Source of the DNA: Rutidosis leptorrhynchoides
Taxonomy: Eukaryota > Streptophyta > Magnoliopsida > Asterales > Asteraceae
Reading direction: 5' to 3'
Assembly (NCBI RefSeq): GCF_046630445.1
Contig: NC_092338.1
Coordinates: forward strand, 150,460,501 to 150,524,500
DNA: 64,000 nt
The position numbers and the translations under genes were made by a program. The notes beneath the pieces were generated by a model, which searched no databases, had not been told where the DNA came from, and was given only the letters and a program-made list of their open reading frames with translations. Shown here one piece after another: positions 50,985 through 61,005 of this stretch. Each line of letters opens with the position of its first letter. Position 1 is the first letter of the stretch.

Positions 50985-51250
50985 GGATAAAAGTGACCGT
51001 TGGGATAGCCGTTGGAATTTTTTTTTTACTAACGGCTAAAAAAAAAAATTTGGGCAAGTTTTTGGGCGAAGGTGGACGATGCCCGTTAGGACCTCTCTCA
51101 TGATAGTTTCATTCGTGATATAAATATACATTCAATTTATCCAGGTTAGACCCTGTGATAAAATTCTATTTATCAACTCATATTTGCCATGAAAATATTT
51201 TTATTGTTAGCCATGACGACCTCACTCAAATTTCGGGACGAAATTTCTTT

Positions 51251-51263
51251 AACGGGTAGGTAC
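51251..51263 (+). promoter_or_regulatory. Polypurine-like tract of T2
   Basis: AACGGGTAGGTAC directly before the 3' LTR, preceded by TTTCGGGACGAAATTTC as in T1. Confidence 0.65.
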
Positions 51264-53274
51264 TGTGACGACCCGGAAATTTTCGACCAAATTTAAACCT
51301 AATCCTTATATAATTTCGATACGATAAGCAAAGTTTGTAAAGTTAAGTCTCAAAATGTTTGAACTATTTTTGATGAATGCAATTGTCTTTGACTATTCCC
51401 GACGATTCACGAACCATTATCTGAAAATCAATACATATATACAAATATAAATATAAGTACATTTATAATATTTTAAAAATTAATAAAGTATATTTTAATC
51501 AATTGAATTAACATATAAAATAATATCTAGAGTAATAAGGTTGTTATTGAAATAAATATTAATAGTAAAATCAGTATTAATAAAAATATTACATATAACA
51601 TGAATGTGAAATTTAATATGTATTAATTGTTATATTATTATTATTTCTATATTAGTATTTTTATTATTATTAATAATATTAATAGTAGCATTATTATTAC
51701 TAATATAGTTATTAATTAATGATATTATTTGAATATAAATAAAAAAGACTATAAATCAAAATCACCATCACTTAAATTATTTAATAATTTTCTTGTCTTG
51801 TTTTTCAACACCCGTGAATCAACGTTGATTAGTAAGATTACTAGTTTATTTTTATTCTATACTATATTATTACTTTATGTATTATTAATATACATACACG
51901 ACATATAATCTAAGAATCACCACCACTTGTGATTTTTATATTTTTTTTCTGTCCCAGCTGCTTTCCATCACCAACCCAACAAACAACTTTATTCATCTCC
52001 CTTCTTCTTTATGCTCATCAATAATCACAACCACCATCGAGCCTTAGGATTTTCGTTTTATATTTTGGTAATCATGTTTCACCAAGCCACAATCACCATG
52101 ACTTCACCATTTAATGATCACTTCCACCACCATCTATTCCTTCACCACACCCGGCCACTTTAATACCACCATCACCTCTAGCAAACCACTAGCACCACCT
52201 CACAAATTGCTTCATCAACCTAAACCATGTATCCGTCTTTGTATCAAGTTCAAACACCACCAAAACCGAAGCCATAACCATCGGCTAACCCACAACAACC
52301 GCCACCATCTTATAATCACCATCCTTTTTTTTTTTATTTTGGGTGTTTCTTTAAACTCACGACCATCTTCTTCAACCAACCCACTTGTAATTACGAACGA
52401 ACTTCGACTGCCACTTCTGTTATCCTTTTCTCTTCGGTACCACTCTCAAACTAAACAACCCATGAGACTGTTACAGTGATGTTTGCTCTCTAACAAACCC
52501 AAACCCACCAAATTCGTGACCCATATTATTACTATTACGGGACTGAAATTAATTTTTTTTTTTTCTCTTTTTAACTGATCAAACCTGCGTAATTTTTTTT
52601 TTTAAAAAAAAAAAAAAACAACAACCACCCTACTACCACTTGCCCACTTGTTAGAGTTATTACAAAATATGATGAGCTGTAAAGTTCTCGTTTGCAAATT
52701 GCCTTATGATACGATTTGTTTTTTTTAATACAAAAACTTTTGACTCAAAACTAATTGGTGGATCCAATTCAATAAAGCTAGTAGATTACTAAAGTGGATT
52801 CCTCTAAATCTTGTGGGCCGTAAAAACCTAAGGATATATGGGTTGCTATGATGTGTTTTTCTGCTTCGATTTCCATTAAAATGGAGATAGTATTAGAATA
52901 CTCTGATGATACCGTAAATAAAGATAATGGTGTTGATGAAGATTTGGAATATAAAATGACGATGAACATTGTTAAAAAAATGATTATGATGGTTACGATG
53001 AAGATGGTAGTGACTAGCATAACGATGATAAAACGAGTAAATGATGATGACGTTTAAGATGAAGTTTAAGATGATGATGATGATACTCGTTTATAATGGT
53101 GATACACGAAATGATTATGATGAAGAAACGAGTATAGGATGATGATGGTTAGAGTGATGTCGAGACCATGAAGATGATGAACTGTTCTGGGTATTGATTT
53201 TGAAGAAGAAAAGGAAACAGATTTATACGGTTAATTAAATTTAATCTCTAAGTTAAAACATAAATGAAACATCA

Positions 53275-53348
53275 GAGGAATGGTATGCGATTGTTCTTGG
53301 GAAACAAAAGGTCTTGGGTTCGAACCCAGGTCACAATAACATTTTTTA
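53275..53348 (+). other. tRNA-like cassette 1 in T2 3' LTR
   Basis: Identical to 45136-45209, with perfect B box GGTTCGAACCC. Confidence 0.5.
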
Positions 53349-53476
53349 ATTATCAGAGAAGCTGGGCTGTGTTAAAAGATTGGGCATGTTGGGCCGTGAT
53401 CCAAACTATTATGTTGGGCCGATTATGTTGTGCAAACAGACTATAGAAATAAAAATTAGTATTAAGGCAGATAAGG

Positions 53477-53559
53477 AATGGCAGAGAAATGGTTAAGGAT
53501 ATGTGTGTGTAACCGAGAGGTCTCGGGTTCGAGACTGGGCGAGGGCGTTTTATTTTTTA
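53477..53559 (+). other. tRNA-like cassette 2 in T2 3' LTR
   Basis: Identical to 45338-45420. Confidence 0.5.
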
Positions 53560-54962
53560 AATCCGATTCTTTAAAAGGTAACATTATGTTTTATTACAAT
53601 TATTGTTATGTTATTTATTTATAACATTAATATTAGGATTATTATCATCGTTAATATAATTAATATCATTATTAAGACTACTAATATTATACTATTAGGA
53701 TTATTATTAATAATTTTATATGTATTATTATTATTACTCAAATACACCTTTTATTTATTATTATTAATATTATTTTACCAAATAAATATTTGTTATATAA
53801 AAAAAATATATTTAAATACATATGACATAACGATAGTAATATTCTTATAATAAATACTAATTATGTATCTAAAGTAACTAGAATAAAAATAGTTAATTAA
53901 GTTATTAATGAAACATATAATTTACTAAAATAACAATTAATATATATAAATTTGTTTGATTACAATTATATGTGTTAATATAGATACAAATGATATAGGT
54001 TCGTGAATCCGAGGCCAACCCTATATTGTTCAATGTCGTTCTATGTATTTTTACTACAAAATACATTAGGTGAGTTTCATTAATCCCTTTTTAAATGCTT
54101 TTGCAATATATATTTTTGGGACTGAGAATACATGCGCTGTTTTTATAACTGTTTTACGAGATGGACACAAGTAATCGAAACTACATTCTATGGTTGGATT
54201 ATCGAATTAAATATGCCCCTTTTTATTAAGTCTGGTAATCTAAGAATTAGGGAACAGACACCCTAATTGACGCGAACTCTAAAGATAGATCTATCGGGCC
54301 CAACAAGCCCCATCCAAAGTACCGGATGCTTTAGTACTTCGAAATTTATATCATGTCCGAAGGAGGATCCCGGAATGATGGGGATATTCTTATATATATA
54401 TTGTGAATGTCGGTTACCAGGTGTTCAATCCATATGAATGATATTTTTGTCTCTATGTATGAGACGTTTGTTTATGAGAAATGGAAATATGAAATCTTGT
54501 GGTCTATTAAAATTATGAAATGATTATTTATGTTAAACTAATGAACTCACCAACCTTTTGGTTGACACTTTAAAGCATGTTTATTCTCAGGTACGAAAGA
54601 AATCTTCCGCTGTGCATTTGCTCATCTTAGAGATAGTACTTGAAGTCATTCATGACATATTTCAAAAGACGTTGCATTCGAGTCGTTGAGTTCATCAAGA
54701 TTATTATTAAGTCAGTTATAGTAAGATATATTACAAAATGGTATGCATATTGTCAACTTTCAATGTAATGAAAGATTGTCTTTTCAAAAACGAATGCAAT
54801 GTTTGTAAAATGTATCATATAGAGGTCAAGTACCTCGCGATGTAATCAACTGTTGTGAATCGTTTATAATCGATATGGACTTCGTCCGGATGGATTAGGA
54901 CGGGTCCTTTCAAGTTATATCATCACTACATTATCGTAATAAAACTAGCAAAAATAACTTAC

Positions 54963-57797
54963 GTAATCAGACAGCCACTCCTCAAACTCCTGAGTATGTA
55001 AATGTTGAATGTCACGCTTACGTTTTTTTGAATTTTGATGACTAAGAATATTCAGATGCTCTCTGCAATCAAAGTAACAAAAAGAGAATAATGTACATTA
55101 TCGTCAAAATTACACAATGTCATATAAAAAAATAATCTCATAACATAGTAAATTTAAATAACTTACGTTCGTAAGAAATCTATTTCACTACAATTGAACA
55201 GCACATGTGAGTGTGCAATAGCCAAAGTGTCATAGCCGAGTTTTACTACGTTTGTTGCACCAATTGGTCGACCAGGCATATAAAATATTGGTAAGACATT
55301 ATCATCACCACCATCATCATGATTTCGGCTAGTCTTATTATGTATGGTCTCGACATCACTGGCTAAATACAGAGAACAAAATGACAAACACTCTTCCACT
55401 AAATATCCTTCTGCAATTGAACCATCGGGTTTACTCTTGTTTCGCACATAAGATTTTAATGTACCTAAATACCTGAGTGGTCAAAAAAAGTTTATATCAG
55501 ATTCAAAAAAAAAGTTGTATTCAAACGAGTATAATTTACTACATCATAAATGGTCACCTCTCGATTAGATACATCCAACGGTAATGAACAGGTCCCCCTA
55601 ATCTGGCCTCTGAAGCTAGATGAACCGATAGATGAATCATGACGTCAAAAAATGATGGTGGAAAAATCCTTTCTAAATCACAAAGTATTTTTCCAATATC
55701 TTTTTCCATGTTAAATAAATCATTAGGATTAAGAACTTTTGAGCATAATTGTCTGTAGTACCGACATAACTTCATGATAATAGAATGCACAGCTTCGGTA
55801 AAATATTTCTTATTGCCACGGGAAGAAACTGCTGCATCAAAATATGATTATCGTGACATTTTAGGCCTAACATTTTTGGAGTAGGTTTTACCTGAATGCA
55901 TCTAGAAATATTAGCAGCATAACCATCTGGCACTTTCACCTCTTTTACCACATTACAAAATTTTCTTTTTCTTTTTTATCCATTTCGAAACATGCAGGAG
56001 GCAAATACACTTTGCCATTTGATAAAGGTTCTGGATGAAGTTCATGTCTAATACTCATTTCTTCCAAATCATAACGTCCTTTTAAATGATCCTTGGTCTT
56101 TCCATCTATATTCATTAATGTTCCAATGAGACTGTCACACACATTCTTTTCAGTATGCATTACGTCTATATTATGACGTATTAAGTTATTTTTCCAGTAT
56201 GGTAACTGAAAAAAATACTTCTCTTCTTCCAATTATATGGTAAGGATAGGTTATCCTTCACAAGTTTTCCAAATTTTATTTCAAAACCTTTCAGCACCGC
56301 AAGCACTTGTTCCCCTGTTAAGCTACGAGGTGGCCCTTCACGTTCTTCCATGCCATCAAAAGAATCTTTATCCATACGGAAAGGATGCAACAATTCCAAC
56401 CAGTGACGATGTGCCATGAAGATTTCTTTGTGGGAGTTTGATAAACGTGTTGATCTGGTTTCCTTATGGCATGAAGGACAAGCTAATTTACCTTTAGTGC
56501 TCCAACCCGATAAATTTGCATACGCAGGAAAGTCACTTACCGTCCATAACAAAGAAGCATGCAGTGTGAAGTAACTCTTAGTTGATGCGTCAAAAGTATT
56601 AACTCCAGTATCCCACAACTCTTTTAACTCATCAACTAGAGGTTGCATATAGACATCTATATTATTACCTGGAGTAGATGGACCGGGTATAAGTAAACTT
56701 AGGAATAAAAAAGGTTTTTTCATGCACAACCATGGAGGTAGATTATATGGCATTAAAATAACAGGCCATGTAATATGTGAAACACTCATGTTTCCAAAAG
56801 GGTTAAACCCATCACTCGCCAAACCAAGCCTCACATTACGAGGTTCTTTAGCAAATTCAATATTCTCATAATCGAATGTTTTCCAGGCTAGTGAATCTGC
56901 GAGATGTCTTAATCTACCATCTTTCGTACGACTCTCTTCATGCCATCTCATCGACTAGGCCATTTTAGGCGACATAAACAATCTTTGCAAGTGTGGTATG
57001 AGTGGAAAATAACGCAACACTTTTGCTCCAACCTTCTTAGCTTTATAATCACCATCATTATCAGCTTCTGTGGTTGACTCATTTTCAGAATCATTATTAA
57101 TTTGTTTATATCTTGAGGTCTGACATACGTCACACTTAATTTTGTCCTTGTTTTCTTTCCAGTACAACATACAATCATTTGGACAATCATAAATTTTCTC
57201 ATAACCAAGACCCAAATCTCTTATTATCTTCCTTAATTCGTACAATGACTTCGATATGGCAGTATGAGGGAAGGCTTCCCTCATTGTGTCAAGAATCATG
57301 CTGAATCCTTTTTCATTACATTTTCCAACACATTTTGAATTGAAGTGTCTAACAATGAACGAAAGAACAGAGAACTTACAGCCGGGATATAATTCTTTCT
57401 TTGCATCTTCCAATACTTTATTAAAATTTTCAGCATTTAAGTTTGGTACAGTCTAATTTTTAGTTTGTTGGATATCATCTTCATCTTCATCTTCATCTTC
57501 ATCTTCAAATACATTGAAGACGCATTGGGCCAATGCTTGCATATCATCTTCATCGGCATCTTCAAACGTTGGTGTATCATCCGGTTCGAAATACACATTT
57601 GGAATTTTATAACCTTATAGCAAATGTGTTTTAGCCTGGACCCGATCAACCTGTTTGTGATTACCGCAATATTTGCACGGACAATATATATGACCATCTT
57701 TTCCCTTTTTAGAGAAAATATGTTCTATAAATTTTTCAAGTCCTTTTTCGTATGCAGGGGAAGATCTACACAAGGACATCCAAGTCGAGTCCATCAT
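54963..57797 (-). pseudogene. CACTA transposase (Tnp2 type), 5' exons
   Basis: Starts at 57797 with a transposase-associated domain (MDSTWM..., CPCKYCGN). It continues through the Tnp2 core: YPGCKFSVLSFIVRHF, a Cys pair in KCDVCQTSRYK, MRWHEE at 56951, DGFNPFGNMS, LACPSCHKET, HNIDVMHTEKNV near 56180. A DUF4218-like region follows (MHSIIMKLCRYYRQLCSKVLNP, VHYRWMYLIER). Clean splice sites are visible: donor after 55554 region (GAGAG|GTGACC), exon 55472-55167, and exon 55062-54963 with acceptor TTGCAG and donor GTAAGT. Breaks are stops at 57615, 57452 and 56955, and frameshifts near 56210 and 55945. Transposase cuts and moves the CACTA element; this copy is dead. Confidence 0.85.
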
Positions 57798-58435
57798 ATA
57801 TAGACCAGTATTCTACAAACACATTTAATCGAACATAAATTAACGTGGTTCAAAATCAAAGATTGTACTGTAAGAATTAAGGGGTATGGACATGAAACAA
57901 AATAAATTAACCTGTTTTAAAATCAAAGATTCAAAATTAAGGGGTATGGACAAAGCGTATGAAACAAGCTGACCCAATTTTTCGATGATTGAAACTTATA
58001 TCTTTAATTACGTACTAACTGATTAATAATCGATGATTGAAATTAACTTAGATCTGCAAACACATCTTCAAAAACTGATGATGATTGCAATTGTAATTAA
58101 ATACGTACGATGTTATTATAAATTGTTAATAGTAATAGTAATAATTATAATAATAATTATTATTATTATATGATGATTTTGATACATCTAATAAGATCTA
58201 ATACGAGTATAAGTTTAAGATAAATATTCAAATAATTAATAAAATATAAAATAATATACATAATGTTGGTTAAAAGTTGGCCGATGGTGTACGGATCATC
58301 ACCCTTATAGTTTAGGCCAGGTATAGGGTTATGGTACATGGTTTAATGTTTATTGTATATAGGATATAGGATTTAGGGTATCGAGTTTAGGATTAAGTGT
58401 TTATGATTTAATGTGTACGTTTACGGTATATGGTA
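57798..58435. other. Gene-free 5' flank of the CACTA transposase
   Basis: AT-rich. It contains a duplicated ATTAAGGGGTATGGACA segment (57878 and 57938) and a run of ATAATAATTATTATT near 58140. No CACTA terminal repeat is seen. From about 58310 it grades into TTTAGGG-like sequence. Confidence 0.6.
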
Positions 58436-58521
58436 TAGGGTTTAGGGTTTAGGGTTTGGGGTTTAGGGTTTAGGGTTAAGTGTCTATGATTTAATGTTTA
58501 AGGTTTAGGGTTTAGGGTTTA
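58436..58521. repeat. Interstitial telomere-like repeats
   Basis: Several TTTAGGG units (58439-58473 and 58503-58519), with degenerate GGTTTAGGATT-type relatives from 58310. The G2 LTR starts immediately after. Plant telomeres use TTTAGGG. Confidence 0.85.
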
Positions 58522-59918
58522 TGTAACATCCTGTTTTTTAGTTACACGTTATTTTGGACGCCATTCGAATTACTAGGCATGTAAGCGTATATTTGGATCC
58601 CAAATAAAGTTTGAGTTAATGTTCTAAAACCTTACCATTAGATGTAAATCTTATTACGTTTCCAACGATATTTGATTCATCGAAAACTGAGTTACGGTTT
58701 GAAAGTTACGACCAAAACAAACTGTTGTTTCAGTCCTAGTGCATTTGGACGCCGTCCAGCCTTTTTGAAAGCCGTCCAAATGGCCTGATGGGCCAGCTGT
58801 GTAATTTTAAAGTTTTTAAAAGAGGGTATTTGAGTCTTTTCACTTGGGGATCGGTTGAGCCATTAAAACTTATCCAATTTCATTCTTATCCCCATTTTCA
58901 CCTTCTCAAACACTCTCATCCAATCCTAGAGAGAGAGGAACCCATTTTAGAAAGAGAGCTTGATTTGAGGAAGAAGATGAGTGAATTGGGTCAAGTCGTG
59001 AGAGTTAATGTTGTTCACCTCGTTTATGGCTACGTTGTGGTAGTGTTGTTAAGTTCTAAATCCGAATTTCATTGTTAAGATTATTATTTGAGTTAGGGTT
59101 TGTGCTAGTTGGAGTTATAACCCACTTATTATGAAATTTGGGGGTTTTGGGTAAGATTCATGAAAGTAAACCCAAATTGGTGACTTAGGGTTTTGATTGA
59201 TGAAATTGTAAGTTTGGATCATGCATGTGTTGGTTAAACTTTAGAACACTTGTGTACTAGTGATCTTGGTGTGTGTTGACTTGATTTTGGGTGTAAACCC
59301 TAATTTGGGTCAAAATCGGTTTTGAGTTGAAATGGGTCAAGTGTTCTTGATTTTTGGTGTCAAATGATGATTTCGAGACACAATCACTAGTTGTTATTGA
59401 TCGTAGGTACTTTGGGTGTAATTTAACAAGTCAAAGTGAGTTAAACCTAATTTGGTCAATGGAAGTCAAACTTTGTGTTAAGTGTTAAATTGGTGACTTT
59501 ATGACATAATCACTAGTAATGGCGCTTATGGGTCGAACTTGACTTGTTTTAGCGGTTAAGTGCAATTTAGGTCGAGTTGCACTTATGGGTTGGTTTTGTA
59601 TGATCAAGTGCATTAAGTGTTAGTGAGTACTTGTTTGTATGGGTCGAAATTACCACCCGTAGTGGTAATTGGTTTGTGTCCATTAGGTGTTAAATGGGCG
59701 GGTTTTGGCGAGCAAGATGTGATCTCTCGACTAAGGGATAATTGCGTCGGATTCTCTTTTAGAGAATGTATATTTATGTGTATATTGTGCCTATGTGCGA
59801 TATAGGTAACTATTTGCTCGGATATGAGGACGGAGATCTTAATACACTACTCGTGCGAACGTTTCCAAGGTGAGTGGAATAATTATATATGTATGTATAT
59901 AGTCTACTTATTTGTGTG

Positions 59919-60228
59919 CTATGGTATGAACCAAAGAGCTGGTAGTGCCATAGTATGTGCGAGTGTGCAATGATGTGAACCAAAGAGCCGGTAGCATCAT
60001 AGTACGTGTGTTGTAGTGTGAACCAAAGAGCTGGTAGCACTATAGCACGAGTTGTTAGGGTGTGAACCAAAGAGCCGGTAGCACCTTAGCGTGAGTATGA
60101 CTCAGAGTTATGATGTGAACCAAAGAGCCGGTAGCATCATGACAAATGCGTAGTGGCGTGAACCAAAGAGTCGGTAGTGCCATAGCATGTGACGTATGGT
60201 GTGAACCAAAGAGCAGGTAGCACCATAG
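59919..60228 (+). repeat. Array of seven hairpin repeats with co-varying stems
   Basis: The constant core GAACCAAAGAGCYGGTA (small variants) begins at 59928, 59977, 60020, 60064, 60117, 60160 and 60203, a spacing of 43-53 bp. The bases on each side differ between copies yet pair with each other over 7-10 positions, e.g. ATGATGT with GCATCAT, TAGTGT with GCACTA, ATGGTGT with GCACCAT. Within the core, ACC can pair with GGT, leaving an eight-base tip. See the matching finding. Confidence 0.85.
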
Positions 60229-60454
60229 CGTGGGTATGGTTAACCATATTGTGTGTGTGTGTGTGTATTGTTTATTTAGCATTTAATATTGTGATGGATA
60301 TATGCTATTGGTTATGCTAGCTTACGGTATGGGAGATTATTAGCTTTATACTTGCGATGGTATGCTAATTAGATTGCTAGCATGTATGCGGTATTTGTGT
60401 AAGTGTTTGCAAGTAAGTAGATTATATATGTATATGTATAATTATTGCATTCAC

Positions 60455-60499
60455 TAAGCTTTATGCTTACCCCTCTCGTTGTTTACCTTTTTACAGGTA
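60455..60499 (+). promoter_or_regulatory. Hairpin plus CAGGTA module in G2 LTR
   Basis: TAAGC-TTTAT-GCTTA (60455-60469) follows CATTCAC and is followed about 24 bp later by TTTTTACAGGTA. T-family LTRs have ACTCAC, CAACC-TTTT-GGTTG, then TTTATTCTCAGGTA in the same order. The role is unknown. Confidence 0.5.
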
Positions 60500-61005
60500 T
60501 TGTGTTATGAAGCTAGCTAGTTGTTAGGCTAGATGCGTAGGAGCACTTGGACTCGATAGGGTAGCTTTTGGAGATATGGACGCGGATTGGGGATTTGGTA
60601 GTCCCCGGGATTATGCTCGTGGCATTGGGTGGGGTTATTGAGTCTTAACCCGTATTTGTGGCGTAAACACTTTTATTTAACGTTTTATTGATGTAAAACT
60701 TGATTTGGTTGTACAAAACGTTTGGTTGTGGATTTGAAGTGTTTAATGTATTTTGAAATGAAATGGGGCTGATCAGGTCTGATGGACGCCGTCCAGATTT
60801 AGTTGGACGTCGTCCAGTATAACGTGGGTTGGGTGAGTACAATCACAGAACATTTTAGTGTTACTAGAAGCCATCCTGATTGTTGGACGCCGTCCTGTCC
60901 TTTATTACCGGACGCCGTCCAGAGACCTGGATGCCGTCCATATGTGCTGTTTATAAAAAAACAAATTAAGACATGTTTTTGGTAAAACGAATTTGGGTCG
61001 TTACA

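Larger units (their letters stand above)
43124..54912 (+). mobile_element. T2: young non-autonomous LTR retrotransposon with intact orphan ORF
   Basis: The target duplication AGTTA is at 43119-43123 and 54913-54917. LTRs are 43124-46773 (3,650 bp) and 51264-54912 (3,649 bp). I found no differences by eye in the blocks compared except one base in an A/T homopolymer (44452-44480), so insertion is recent. The interior is 4.49 kb: Met-tRNA primer site, one intact 168-codon orphan ORF, non-coding sequence, an antisense PB1-like gene insert, and a polypurine-like tract. No pol domains. It lies in an intron of the CACTA transposase gene. Confidence 0.92.
51264..54912 (+). repeat. 3' LTR of T2
   Basis: 3,649 bp copy of 43124-46773, one base shorter in the T/A homopolymer. 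All other features are carried over with an offset of 8,139-8,140 bp. Confidence 0.92.
58522..61005 (+). repeat. 5' LTR of G2, a Tekay-like element
   Basis: TGTAACATCC at 58522 to GTCGTTACA at 61005, 2,484 bp, followed by a Met-tRNA primer site. It contains several GGACG(C/T)CGTCC palindromic words (58747-58780 and 60783-60945), an array of seven hairpin repeats (59919-60228), (GT)n at 60249-60266, and a hairpin/CAGGTA module (60455-60499). The 96-codon frame at 58788-59078 is not supported as a gene. Lineage is inferred from the LTR ends. Confidence 0.8.

Noticed and set aside
56237-56419. 60-codon plus-strand frame
   Set aside because: Antisense to the CACTA transposase coding region.
59919-60228. 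CRISPR-like array (repeats with spacers of similar length)
   Set aside because: Spacers are not unique foreign sequence, arms pair within each unit, the context is a plant LTR, and no Cas genes exist.
60055-60282. Minus-strand frames at 59810-60282 with repeated LWF-T units
   Set aside because: They are translations of the hairpin repeat array in the opposite strand; repeat structure, not protein conservation, explains them.
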